Positions 31,080-39,423 of a stretch of DNA of 52,512 nt are shown one piece after another. How positions within the stretch are numbered: the first letter of the stretch is position 1; every line of letters starts with the position of its first letter. Both the position numbers and the translations under genes were made by a program. The notes beneath the pieces were generated by a model, which was given only the letters and a program-made list of their open reading frames with translations, was not told where the DNA came from and made no database searches. The DNA is from Limiplasma sp045538465. Its GTDB lineage: Bacteria; Bacillota; Clostridia; Christensenellales; Aristaeellaceae. The stretch is from the NCBI GenBank assembly GCA_045538465.1, contig JAZSRK010000088.1:1-52512 (forward strand), written 5' to 3'.

Positions 31080-32583
31080 GGTGATCGTCTCCTTTGCAGG
31101 TGGTAGAGGGCAGGTAGGGCGGGGGCTGGGTAAGGCTCAGGCATAGGCAGGCCACGCCGGGCTGGTAGACCAGCGCTTGGGCTGTGCATAAGCCGGGGAT
31201 CCATAGGATGGTATTGTCTTTGGCCAATACCGGCAGCAACGGTCGGAAAGGCGGGGCGATCTTTCGATCGGTCAGGTAGCGGCGCAGGGGTTTGTGTCCG
31301 GGTGCGCCCATGGGTCGTATGATATCGCCGGGGCGAGGGGTGCGCAGCAGGCAGCCGTCGGTCAAGGGCAGCGGCAGGTAGACCGTCATAGCGGATGAAG
31401 GCTTGGTTTCGGGCATTGCGAGGGCAGCATGCAGCTCCAAAGGTTGGCAGCCCAGCGAGATCTCCCATCCGGGCAAGGGAAGGGTATAGGGAGCCTCCAT
31501 AGCCATTTTGCAAAGCGTTTCAAGGCAGATGGCTTGCGGCGGGCAGGCAAAGAGCGGCTTGCCGTTTTGCCTTTGCAAATGCAGGAAACTCCCGCTGGTG
31601 CTGGCTTGCAGATCAAAAGGCAGATTCAGAGCAGCTGCGGTCGTTTCCTTTGCTAAGGCAAGGGTGAGCAAGGCTTCACTGTCCTCAGCAGAAAGGGACT
31701 GCTCCTGCGGGGTGAAGCCTGCACGCTTTACACCGGCGGTGTACCAAAGACGCAGCGTGCGAATGGACACCGCTTTGGGTGCTCTTTGCAAGGCGTGTAG
31801 CGAGAGGGCATGGAGCCCGCCGCTGTTGCAAAGTTTGGTCTCTTCATATAGGCTTTCCGCTTGCTGCTGCAAGGCTTCCTCATCCCGGCGCAGGAGGCGG
31901 GCAGTCTGCGCCATCCGTTGAGTGCAGCCGGGCCAGAGGCCTTCCAGCTGGGGCAGTATAGCAAGGCGCAGGGTATTTCGCAGGGTAAGGGCTTCTTGGT
32001 TGCTGGCATCCTCCCGGTGGGGCACGTCCCATGCAGCCAAGGCTTCCAGCAACTGTTGCTTGCTAAGCGCTAAAAAGGGACGCAGCATGATGCCATCCGC
32101 AAAGGGGCTTGATTCTTGCATGCCGCATAGACCGTTGCCGCCTGTACCCCGTAAGAGATGCAAAAGCAGCGTTTCGGCTTGGTCATCCAAATGGTGCGCC
32201 AGCAGCAGCGCTTGTGCCTGCTGGGCTGCCATTTCCTTGGCGTAAAACTTGCGGCGCTGATCCCGGGCGCGGGTCTCCATACCGGGCTGGTGCAAGTCGC
32301 CGCCCAGCTGTGCGGTATAGACAGTGCAGGGGGTACCAAGCTGCCTACAGGTATCCTGTACCAGCTGCTCATCGGCAAGGGAGGCCTCGCCCCGCAGACC
32401 GTGCTGCACATGGCAGACAGATAGGGTAAAGCCAGCTTCCCGTTGCAAAAGGTGCAGCCCGTAGAGCAGCGCCATGCTGTCGCTGCCGCCGCTGATAGCT
32501 GCCACCAGACGGGTATCTGGGCTGAAAAGCCCGTGCTGCGTAAGGCAGGAGCGGATGGATTCCAAGGTAAGGAGGGCGCTCAT
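31072..32583 (-). CDS. tilS: tRNA(Ile)-lysidine synthase (503 aa)
   Basis: Modifies C34 of the tRNA that reads AUA, using ATP and lysine. The PP-loop SGGSDS is at 31-36, followed by CHVQHGLRGEAS, ARDQRRKFYAKEMA, LLLAHHLDDQAETLLLHLLRG and GMQESSPF, all core motifs. The C-terminal half is more divergent; LRTPRPGDIIRPMG and GHKPLRRYLTDRKI mark the substrate-binding C domain. ATG 32583 follows GGGGAGGACGAGCA and overlaps the stop of the upstream gene as ATGA. It is translationally linked both ways, DUF4364-tilS-hpt. Confidence 0.94.
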   Translation of the reverse strand: MSALLTLESIRSCLTQHGLFSPDTRLVAAISGGSDSMALLYGLHLLQREAGFTLSVCHVQHGLRGEASLADEQLVQDTCRQLGTPCTVYTAQLGGDLHQPGMETRARDQRRKFYAKEMAAQQAQALLLAHHLDDQAETLLLHLLRGTGGNGLCGMQESSPFADGIMLRPFLALSKQQLLEALAAWDVPHREDASNQEALTLRNTLRLAILPQLEGLWPGCTQRMAQTARLLRRDEEALQQQAESLYEETKLCNSGGLHALSLHALQRAPKAVSIRTLRLWYTAGVKRAGFTPQEQSLSAEDSEALLTLALAKETTAAALNLPFDLQASTSGSFLHLQRQNGKPLFACPPQAICLETLCKMAMEAPYTLPLPGWEISLGCQPLELHAALAMPETKPSSAMTVYLPLPLTDGCLLRTPRPGDIIRPMGAPGHKPLRRYLTDRKIAPPFRPLLPVLAKDNTILWIPGLCTAQALVYQPGVACLCLSLTQPPPYLPSTTCKGDDHHG

Positions 32584-33398
32584 TGCTCGTCCTCCCCGGT
32601 GAGCAGATCCAGCACATCGTACAAAAGATCGGGGTCGTTCTGGGCGGCGTGAGCCCATTGCATGGCTTCGGTTTGACCGGGCAGCAGCAGCCCCAGTTTC
32701 AGCTGGGGTTCAGCCCCAAGGCAAATGGTTGCTAACTGTTCTTTTAGACCGTAGGCGCACAGATAGGCTTGCTGCGTATTGGCAGCGGATAGGGCGGCTT
32801 CGGCCGTGGGTTGTTGGGGCAGGGAAGGGGCAGGGGAACCCAGTGTATCGGCTTGCTCCACATTCAGCATCAGTCCACGGGTGTAGAGCATCAGCAACAG
32901 CCGGGAAGCCCGCTGGCGAAAATTGCAGGCGATCTTGTCGGCCAAGGCACGGTCGCTGGTGTTCAGGCGCAAAAGCAAGGTGGGGGTCTCGTTCTCCTGC
33001 ACGGTGCAAAACAGCCCATGGCGGCCTTCGCCTACCGGTTCCCACATCACGCGCAGGTATTGGCGCTCCTTTAGCGCTTGGGCATAGGCTGGCGCATCCT
33101 GCCGGATGCGCTCCCGCTCGCTTTGGGGCATGCGGCTCAAAAATAGCTGCAATTGGTTGTGACCATCCTCCGTCAGGTAAAGCTGCCCTTCCAGAGCGTG
33201 CTCGCCCTTTGTCAGTGCGCCGCTCTGGCATAATTCATCCAGATACAGGCACATGGATACATAATCCATCAGTTCCAGCTGCGCCACAAAGGGCCACAGC
33301 TGATCCGGGCCAATGGGCTCCATCTGCTGGATGCAAAGCAGCAGCCGCAAACGCAGCTCCATATCGGATACCCGTTTGCGGGTAAAGGGATCGGGCAT
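32580..33398 (-). CDS. DUF4364-family protein, probable winged-helix regulator (272 aa)
   Basis: The N-terminal third reads as a winged helix-turn-helix: LRLLLCIQQMEPIGPDQLWPF, then YLDELCQSGAL and LYLTEDGHNQLQLF, the pattern of the clostridial DUF4364 family. The remaining part is a less conserved alpha/beta region with no motif I can name. The family is DNA-binding-like, but its role is unknown. ATG 33398 has AGAAAGGAGG upstream. It heads the tilS-hpt cluster and overlaps tilS by four bases. No separate promoter is obvious in the short gap before it, so read-through from the HPr-like gene is possible. Confidence 0.78.
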   Translation of the reverse strand: MPDPFTRKRVSDMELRLRLLLCIQQMEPIGPDQLWPFVAQLELMDYVSMCLYLDELCQSGALTKGEHALEGQLYLTEDGHNQLQLFLSRMPQSERERIRQDAPAYAQALKERQYLRVMWEPVGEGRHGLFCTVQENETPTLLLRLNTSDRALADKIACNFRQRASRLLLMLYTRGLMLNVEQADTLGSPAPSLPQQPTAEAALSAANTQQAYLCAYGLKEQLATICLGAEPQLKLGLLLPGQTEAMQWAHAAQNDPDLLYDVLDLLTGEDEQ

Positions 33399-33425
33399 GG
33401 GTCCTCCTTTCTGAGCGAAACAAAG

Positions 33426-33481
33426 AGCGCCGCAACAGGCGGGTCATCGCCCTTGAGGGCTGCTCTCCGCGTCGCGGCGCT
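33426..33481 (-). terminator. Terminator after the HPr-like gene
   Basis: AGCGCCGC (33426-33433) and GCGGCGCT (33474-33481) enclose about 40 GC-rich bases with smaller dyads; CTTTGTTT follows on the minus strand. It may be partial, since DUF4364 lies directly downstream. Confidence 0.6.
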
Positions 33482-33525
33482 GTTTTTTCTATGCCATCAA
33501 GGCAAGAATTCGGTTTGTTTGTCGT

Positions 33526-33753
33526 TTAGGCCAAGAAGGGCTTCAGCTCTTCCAGCAGCTGGTCGCAATCGTCGGAATAGATCTCCATGGTGACGGGCTT
33601 GCTCAGATCAAGGCTGAAGATGCCCAGAATGGACTTGGCATCCACCACGTGACGGCCTGCGCGCAGATCCACATCGTAGGGATGGCGACAGACGATATTT
33701 ACGAAGGATTTTACATTCTCTGCAAGGCTCAGCTTGATGTTGACGGATTTCAT
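33526..33753 (-). CDS. HPr-like protein lacking the phosphocarrier histidine, Crh-like (75 aa)
   Basis: The fold of HPr is recognisable by VVDAKSILGIFSLDL, the region around regulatory Ser46 of HPr (Ser41 here), and VTMEIYSDDCDQLLEEL, the last strand and helix. The phosphorelay His15 site (GLHARPA in HPr) is absent; NVKSFVNIVCRHP stands there. Without that His it cannot pass phosphate to sugars, but the retained Ser could be modified by HPr kinase, as in Crh, and act with CcpA in carbon repression. Kinase and CcpA are not in the window. ATG 33753 follows AAGGAGG. Confidence 0.82.
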   Translation of the reverse strand: MKSVNIKLSLAENVKSFVNIVCRHPYDVDLRAGRHVVDAKSILGIFSLDLSKPVTMEIYSDDCDQLLEELKPFLA

Positions 33754-33799
33754 CGGTTTTCGTCCTCCTTACGATACAGTAACATTTGCTACGCCTTGC

Positions 33800-33828
33800 A
33801 TTATACACCAGCGAAAATGTTTTGGCAA
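33800..33828 (-). promoter_or_regulatory. Promoter of the HPr-like gene
   Basis: Minus-strand TTGCCA (33823-33828), 17 bases, TATAAT (33800-33805). Confidence 0.75.
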
Positions 33829-33850
33829 GCGGGAAGGAGGGCTTTTGCCA

Positions 33851-35221
33851 TCAGAAGTTGCGAACCGCCAGATCGCCGCTGACAGAGCTGAGCTGCACGT
33901 TGGCCTCTGCGCCCTCGCAGGTGGCGCAGGTAACGGACACATCGCCGGAAACAGTGCGGGTATGTACGGTGGCATCGGTGCCATGGGGCAGCACAACGGT
34001 CAGGTCGCCGCTGGTGGCATTGGCTTTCAGCTGGGTCTTTGGGCAGGTGATGTCGAAGAAGAAGTCGCCACTGACGGTGTTTGCATGAATCGCAGGCAGC
34101 TCGCCCTTTATCTCGCCGTCGCCAGAGGTGGTGTTCACAGTCAGTTGCGGTGCGTTGCCACTGAACTCGATATCGCCGCTGGTGGTGTTGATGGTGAGGG
34201 GCGCCTCAAAGAGGCAATACTTGATCTCCAGATCGCCAGAGGTGGCATTCAGGTACACCGGGCCGCTAAAGTTGGAGTCTTTGATCTCCACATCGCCGCT
34301 GGCGGTGGAGATGGAAAACGCTTTCTGGCGCAGGCTGTTTATTTCGATATCGCCATTGGTGGTCTGCAAAGTGATCTGCTCCAGACCGTCTGGCACCAGC
34401 AGGCGCAGGGTATCGCCGCAGGAGCGTACAGATTGCAGCGCATTGCGTACCGCTCGGCCAATGCCGCTGAGAATACCGCTTAACCCTTGGTATTCTTCGT
34501 TTTGCGTGGACTGATCCATGGCGGCGCTGGCGAAAGGTTTGTGGCGTAGCACAAGGCAGCCGCCGGTATGATCAACAAGGTACAAAGATTCATCGTCCTT
34601 GTCGATCTCCAGATGTACCTGTCCGTCGGGAGAAGGCTCTACCTGAATATCTTCGCCGGTAAGCTGGATGTTGACCCGTGTGATCTCGCCAGGGGCAAAA
34701 ACCATGGTGTGTGTTTCTGCATCGTAGGCAGGCACCCAGCTGCGGGTGGTCTGGGCGCTGGTGTAGCCGGCGGCGGCACGGTAAGGCTCGGCGCTGGTTT
34801 GAGGCTCTGTCTGTGCTTTTTCGCCGTTAAAGAAACCGGAGACTTCATCCATAGCAGAGCGGAAACCAGTCATGGCGCTTTCGAAGGCGTTCTTGGCAGT
34901 GGTCTCTGCCTTGTCGGTAAAGGCATCCCACTTATCCTCCATTTCCTCTGCGATCTGTTCGAAGCGAGCGAAGGGGTCGCTGCTTTCGGTTTGCAGGGGG
35001 GATCGCTTGCCTTGCTTGTAGCCATCCAGAACGTCTTCCATGCCACGCAGATTGTCCAGCACTTGCCCAAGGGCTGTGTCGGGGCTTTCGCCGGCGGCGA
35101 TCAGGTCGTCGTAGCGGGCCTGACTATTGGTGAGCAGCTCCTCCCGCATGGCTGCGGTCTCGTCGTTTTGGGGCATGCCTCGAAACATCATATCAATAAT
35201 TTTGACAATGGTGGGGTTCAT
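33851..35221 (-). CDS. DUF1700-like N-terminus fused to a DUF4097 beta-repeat domain (456 aa)
   Basis: Residues 1-70 are helical (MMFRGMPQNDETAAMREELL, DNLRGMEDVLDGY) like the DUF1700/HAAS proteins that partner PadR regulators. A polar linker with a possible amphipathic helix follows (about 75-140). From about 165 to the end is a right-handed beta-helix-like repeat, with TTNGDIE, TASGDVE, ATSGDLE, TTSGDIE, TVSGDF, ATSGDL and VSGDV as turns, the hallmark of DUF4097. No membrane helix or signal is obvious, which is unusual for the family. ATG 35221 directly follows the PadR stop (TAGATG). Function unknown; such pairs are thought to respond to envelope stress. Confidence 0.83.
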   Translation of the reverse strand: MNPTIVKIIDMMFRGMPQNDETAAMREELLTNSQARYDDLIAAGESPDTALGQVLDNLRGMEDVLDGYKQGKRSPLQTESSDPFARFEQIAEEMEDKWDAFTDKAETTAKNAFESAMTGFRSAMDEVSGFFNGEKAQTEPQTSAEPYRAAAGYTSAQTTRSWVPAYDAETHTMVFAPGEITRVNIQLTGEDIQVEPSPDGQVHLEIDKDDESLYLVDHTGGCLVLRHKPFASAAMDQSTQNEEYQGLSGILSGIGRAVRNALQSVRSCGDTLRLLVPDGLEQITLQTTNGDIEINSLRQKAFSISTASGDVEIKDSNFSGPVYLNATSGDLEIKYCLFEAPLTINTTSGDIEFSGNAPQLTVNTTSGDGEIKGELPAIHANTVSGDFFFDITCPKTQLKANATSGDLTVVLPHGTDATVHTRTVSGDVSVTCATCEGAEANVQLSSVSGDLAVRNF

Positions 35222-35554
35222 CTATTCTTCCTCCTCCAAAAGCAATGAAAGCAAATGCTTGGTCTGCTGCCAGTTTTCAATGTCTCCCTGAAGGCGCGTA
35301 AGCCCTTCGGGGGTAATGGCGTAGTATCGCCGTCTTGCGCCTCCTTGGGCATCGCCCCAGTAGGAGCGGATGAGCCCTGCGCCTTCCAGACGGCGAAAGG
35401 CGGTATACAGGGTAGCTTCCTTCATATCCAGCCCGCCTTGGCTCAATAGGCTGATTTGTTTGCCCAGCTCGTAGCCGTAGTTGTCGCCTTGGCTCAGCTG
35501 GCGCAATAGGATGCTGTCGGTGTATCCACGCAGAAGATCTGCACTGAGCGCCAT
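35222..35554 (-). CDS. PadR-family transcriptional regulator (110 aa)
   Basis: Winged-helix repressor. The sequence starts MALSADLLRGYTDSILLRQL, with DNYGYELGKQI, the PadR hallmark, then MKEATLYTAFRRLEGAGLI (recognition helix) and RRRYYAITPEG (wing). Short C-terminal helix as in PadR-s1. The start at 35554 follows GGAGGTGAGCAAC; an 11-residue extension upstream has no separate ribosome site. It immediately precedes and probably controls the DUF4097 gene, and a perfect dyad lies over its promoter. Confidence 0.92.
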   Translation of the reverse strand: MALSADLLRGYTDSILLRQLSQGDNYGYELGKQISLLSQGGLDMKEATLYTAFRRLEGAGLIRSYWGDAQGGARRRYYAITPEGLTRLQGDIENWQQTKHLLSLLLEEEE

Positions 35555-35575
35555 GTTGCTCACCTCCATGGCTTC

Positions 35576-35614
35576 ATTGTAATGCATAGTACTTCGCCTG
35601 TCAAGGTACTATGC
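35576..35614 (-). promoter_or_regulatory. PadR operon promoter with overlapping 9-bp inverted repeat
   Basis: TTGACA (35599-35604) and TACAAT (35576-35581) on the minus strand are 17 bases apart. GCATAGTAC at 35584-35592 and its inverse GTACTATGC at 35606-35614 straddle the -35 box. PadR proteins bind such dyads at their own promoters, so autorepression is likely. Confidence 0.75.
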
Positions 35615-35693
35615 CATACGAAATAGTTAGAAGTTGATGAGAAAGGTCTGTGCTTGGCAAGGGCAGCGGGCAGGCGCATGTTTGCGTAAATGG

Positions 35694-35722
35694 TTGACTT
35701 TCCAATGGAATGAGGGGATAAT
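35694..35722 (+). promoter_or_regulatory. Promoter of the acyltransferase gene
   Basis: TTGACT (35694-35699), 17 bases, GATAAT (35717-35722). The spacer holds TTCCA-A-TGGAA, a short dyad. Confidence 0.55.
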
Positions 35723-35762
35723 AAGACCTGCAGACGAACATGCAGAAAAGGAGGGGAAGCCT

Positions 35763-36791
35763 ATGCAGCCGAGCACATCGCAAAAGATCAGCTATTTGCA
35801 GTTTTTGTGCGCGCTGATGATCATCGGTCTGCACACGGTATTCGCCTCGTATTTTCTTGTGGAGGATGCATGGCTGCTGCGGTTGCACACATGGGTGCGG
35901 GATCTGTTTGACGGCGCCATCAGCACGTTTTTCTTCCTGTCGGCGGTGCTGCTGATGCAAAGCGCCAAAAGAGCCAGCTGGGGGCAGATCATGCTGCGCA
36001 AAGCAAGGAGCATTCTCCTGCCCTATGTGTTATGGGTGGCGGTATACATGCTGGCCCGCATCGTGCGGGAATGTATAGCAGCCGGAAGTTTGAAATGGCC
36101 GGAATTATCTCTGGTCTGGCAATGGTACACCACCGGCTCAGAGTTTTATATTTTTTGGTTTCTGTTTACCTTGCTGGCGCTTACGGCGATCTACCCGATC
36201 TTGGTGTGGTGCATTCGCAAGCGCTGGCCGGGGCTGCTACTGTTTGCCGGGGCGTTGGCCATCGATCTTTTGCCCAATGTGTACATTGCATACGAATCGC
36301 CGCTGTATTGGCTGCCAGTGTTTCTTTTGGGCTGCTATGCAGGGCTTAACGGCATGCCTTATCTGGAAAAACAGCCCCAGTGTACGCGCTGGTGGGGCTA
36401 TGTGCTGGCGGCGCTTTTGTACATGGCGTGGGCGTGGCTGCGCCGGGTGAACAGCTGTTTGTACGACCTGTTCTGGCTGGGTGCGCCCCTTATGCTGTGG
36501 GTGCTGGCAGATGCATTTGCCTGCCTGCCTAAGCCCGTATGGTGGGTGCAGGCATCCTTCTTTCTTTACTGCGGGCATCTGCTGGTGGAGCGGTACGCCG
36601 TGCGCCTGTTCCTTGCCATAGCAGGGCAGGGGAGAAAAGCCTTTTTGCTGGGGCATGTGGCGCTGCCGGTGCTTACGGCGTTCTTGGCGCTTTTGTTGGC
36701 GGCGCTGCTCCGTTGGCTCATACCGTGGCTGTACAGCGGGCTGACCGGCCTTCGCAAGCAAAGCGATCAAAAGCAAACAGGCAAAGCATAA
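35763..36791 (+). CDS. Acyltransferase-3 family membrane protein (342 aa)
   Basis: An integral membrane protein with about ten helices. It starts QKISYLQFLCALMIIGLHTVF, the acyltransferase-3 pattern in which the His in helix one is catalytic, then FFFLSAVLLMQSA and LLPYVLWVAVYML near 80-105, then alternating hydrophobic helices to LLRWLIPWLY. Such enzymes O-acylate cell-surface sugars or lipids; the substrate here is unknown. ATG 35763 lies after AGGAGGGG; an upstream extension is unsupported. It precedes recD2 by 42 bases on the same strand but is functionally unrelated. Confidence 0.82.
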   Translation: MQPSTSQKISYLQFLCALMIIGLHTVFASYFLVEDAWLLRLHTWVRDLFDGAISTFFFLSAVLLMQSAKRASWGQIMLRKARSILLPYVLWVAVYMLARIVRECIAAGSLKWPELSLVWQWYTTGSEFYIFWFLFTLLALTAIYPILVWCIRKRWPGLLLFAGALAIDLLPNVYIAYESPLYWLPVFLLGCYAGLNGMPYLEKQPQCTRWWGYVLAALLYMAWAWLRRVNSCLYDLFWLGAPLMLWVLADAFACLPKPVWWVQASFFLYCGHLLVERYAVRLFLAIAGQGRKAFLLGHVALPVLTAFLALLLAALLRWLIPWLYSGLTGLRKQSDQKQTGKA

Positions 36792-36833
36792 ACCATTATC
36801 GAATAAGAAATGCAGAAAAGGAGGGTGGCGCTC

Positions 36834-39080
36834 ATGGAACTGGAACAATTAACAGCTGTCGTGCAGGATACCACCTTCCGCAACGATGAAAACGGCTACA
36901 CCGTGCTGCATGCAGTGGTGGGGCGCACGGAGCATACCATCGTGGGCATCCTGCCGGAACTAAGCCCCGGCGAGAACGTCACCTTCGAAGGCCGCTGGAC
37001 GGAGCATCCCCAGTATGGGCGGCAGTTTTCATCCAGCAAGTGCACCATCACGCCCCCTACCGGCAAAAGCGCTATTGAAAAATATCTGGGTTCCGGTCTC
37101 ATTCGAGGCATCGGCCCCAGTACTGCCAAGCTGATCGTGCAGCATTTCGGCGAAAGCGCCATGGACATCATGGACGAACACCCGGAGCGGCTGACGGAGA
37201 TCCCCGGCATCGGCCCCAAAAAGGCTGCCATGATCTTGGAAAGCTACACCGAGCAGATGGGCATGCGCCGGGCGCTGGTGTTTTTGCAAAACTATGGCAT
37301 CAGCCCCAATCTGGCCATGAAAGTAGCCAAGTACTACGGTGAAAATACCGTGCAGCTGATCCGCCAGAACCCCTACCGCATGGTGACGGATATCGACGGC
37401 GTTGGCTTTTTGACCGCTGACCGCATCGCCCTGAGCATGGGCATCGACCCCATGAGCGAGCACCGTATCCGGGCGGCGCTGTTTTACCTGCTGACGGAAG
37501 CATCCGCCAACGGCGGGCACACCTATTTGCCCCATGAGCTGCTCAAGCAGCGGGCCGCCGCCATGCTGCGGGCGGATGAAGACCTGGTGGACATGCAGAT
37601 CACCCAAGCCCTATTGCAAAAAATGATGGTGGGCTTCTCCATGCCCAGCGAGGAGGATGCTGTTTGCCTGCCGCTGTATTTTCATGCGGAAAATGAGATC
37701 GCCATGCGGCTGCACTACCTGATGACCGCCCGCCCTTACAAGCGTGTCACCGGCCTCAATGAGCGCATTGCTGCCTACGAAAATGAGCAGGGCGTTTCCT
37801 TTAGCGATCGACAGAAGAAGGCCATCCGCAGTGCGGTGGAGGAGGGCGTGCTGGTGATCACCGGCGGCCCCGGCACGGGTAAAACCACGATCATCCGCTG
37901 CATTCTCTCCCTCTTGAAAGAGGATAACGAGATCTTGCTTTGCGCTCCCACAGGCCGAGCGGCCAAGCGTATGAGCGAGGCCACCGGCGAGGAGGCCAAG
38001 ACCATCCACCGGCTGCTGGAATACGGCGGCGATTCGGAAACCTTTGCCCGCAGTCAGGATTATCCCTTGGAATGCGACTGCCTGATCGTGGACGAGATGA
38101 GCATGGTGGATGTGGTGCTGATGCGGGGGTTGCTCCGTGCCATCACCCCCGGCACCCGGCTCATTTTGGTAGGCGATGCCGACCAGTTGCCCAGCGTGGG
38201 TGCTGGCAATGTGCTCCACGATATTCTGGAAAGCGACGCTGTGCCCAATGTGCGCCTCATCGACATTTTCCGTCAGGATGAAAGCAGCATGATCGTGCTC
38301 AACGCCCACCGGATCAACCACGGCGAAATGCCCATGCTGAAAAACCGGGATACGGATTTCTTCTTTGAAAAGAAAATGCTGCAAAGTGAGGCGGCGCAGA
38401 CCATCTGCCAGCTGTTGCAAACGCGCTTGCCCAAGTACCTGCGATTTCCCGAGGATCGGTGGCGCAGTGAGGCGGTACGCACCATACAGGTGCTTACCCC
38501 CACCAAGAAGGGCGATTGCGGCGCTATCAATCTGAACCAGCTGTTGCAGGCAGCCCTCAACCCGGAAAAACCCGGGCAGGATAGCCTCGCCCATGGGGAT
38601 ACGGAGTTCCGTGTGGGCGATAAGGTGATCCAGACCAAGAATGACTATCAGTTGGAGTTTAAGCGGCGCACCCAGTTTGGCTGGGAGGACGGCGCTGGCG
38701 TGTTCAATGGCGATGTGGGCTATGTGGAGCACATTGACCCGGCAGAGCATCTGCTCACCGTCTGTTTCGACGATGAACGCTATGTGACCTACCAGAAGCA
38801 GCAGTTGGATGCGCTGGAGCTGGCGTATTGTTTGACGGTGCATAAGAGCCAGGGGAGTGAGTTCCCGGTGGTGGTGCTGCCGGTGGTGGGCGGGCCGCCT
38901 ATGTTGATGGTGCGTAATTTGCTGTATACGGCTTTGACCCGGGCACGGCACTTGGTGGTGCTGGTGGGAAGGGAAGAGGTTATCCGGCAGATGGTGGATA
39001 ATAATCATATTGCTGCAAGGTATACGATGCTTACGGAGCGGCTGGTTAGTTATCAGACGCTGGGGGAATTGAAGGTATAA
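36834..39080 (+). CDS. recD2: RecD2-type ATP-dependent DNA helicase (748 aa)
   Basis: Superfamily 1B 5'-3' helicase that works without RecBC, in repair and fork maintenance. An N-terminal OB-like domain (1-75) leads to helix-hairpin-helix motifs (GIGPSTAK near 92, IPGIGPKKAA near 123), then the helicase core: GGPGTGKTT at 344-352, APTGRAAKRM near 371, the DE box in LIVDEMSMVD at 420-421, GDADQLPSVGAG near 450, and the late motif LTVHKSQGSEF then LLYTALTRARHLVVLVG. ATG 36834 has AAAAGGAGGG upstream. Length is normal for RecD2. It is the last gene before a palindrome-rich gap. Confidence 0.95.
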   Translation: MELEQLTAVVQDTTFRNDENGYTVLHAVVGRTEHTIVGILPELSPGENVTFEGRWTEHPQYGRQFSSSKCTITPPTGKSAIEKYLGSGLIRGIGPSTAKLIVQHFGESAMDIMDEHPERLTEIPGIGPKKAAMILESYTEQMGMRRALVFLQNYGISPNLAMKVAKYYGENTVQLIRQNPYRMVTDIDGVGFLTADRIALSMGIDPMSEHRIRAALFYLLTEASANGGHTYLPHELLKQRAAAMLRADEDLVDMQITQALLQKMMVGFSMPSEEDAVCLPLYFHAENEIAMRLHYLMTARPYKRVTGLNERIAAYENEQGVSFSDRQKKAIRSAVEEGVLVITGGPGTGKTTIIRCILSLLKEDNEILLCAPTGRAAKRMSEATGEEAKTIHRLLEYGGDSETFARSQDYPLECDCLIVDEMSMVDVVLMRGLLRAITPGTRLILVGDADQLPSVGAGNVLHDILESDAVPNVRLIDIFRQDESSMIVLNAHRINHGEMPMLKNRDTDFFFEKKMLQSEAAQTICQLLQTRLPKYLRFPEDRWRSEAVRTIQVLTPTKKGDCGAINLNQLLQAALNPEKPGQDSLAHGDTEFRVGDKVIQTKNDYQLEFKRRTQFGWEDGAGVFNGDVGYVEHIDPAEHLLTVCFDDERYVTYQKQQLDALELAYCLTVHKSQGSEFPVVVLPVVGGPPMLMVRNLLYTALTRARHLVVLVGREEVIRQMVDNNHIAARYTMLTERLVSYQTLGELKV

Positions 39081-39423
39081 GGGAAAGAGATAAAAGTGCA
39101 GGGTGCAGGGAGCTCAGCTCCCTGCCGGGGTACGGGGCAGCGCCCCGCAAACCTGCGCCGCAGCGCAAAAGCAGCAAGCACAGCGAGCGCCAAAGGCGCA
39201 AGATGTGCGGCTTGAATAGAAGTGTATGATTTACAGCTCAAGCATGCTTGCAACTCATAACCACAATATGCTATACTTCAACAGCAGCTTTTCACGTTTC
39301 TGTATCAAACGTGCTGGGCTGCTGTTTTCATTTCGAAAGATGTTTCGCAAACACAAACGGGTGTGTGGATGACACGCCCTCATCCTCTCCGTCAACAAGA
39401 CGAATCCACAGGAGGCAACACCA
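39081..39423. other. Palindrome-rich intergenic segment after recD2
   Basis: No gene is present. The perfect hairpin GCAGGGAGC/GCTCCCTGC lies at about 39104-39124, then GGGGC-AG-CGCCCC, then GC-rich dyads related in style to those at the right edge of the window. A weak promoter (TTGCAA near 39249, TATACT near 39273, 18 bases) may serve the membrane gene at 39424. Confidence 0.6.
39280..39326 (+). terminator. Two-tier hairpin with T-run
   Basis: AACAGCAGC (39280-39288) pairs with GCTGCTGTT (39318-39326), enclosing CACGTTT/AAACGTG; TTTTC follows. It lies downstream of the weak promoter near 39249-39278, so it could attenuate that transcript or end read-through from recD2. Confidence 0.6.

Noticed and set aside
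37611..39008. Long minus-strand frame opposite recD2
   Set aside because: His/Gln-rich antisense artefact; the sense strand encodes an intact RecD2.
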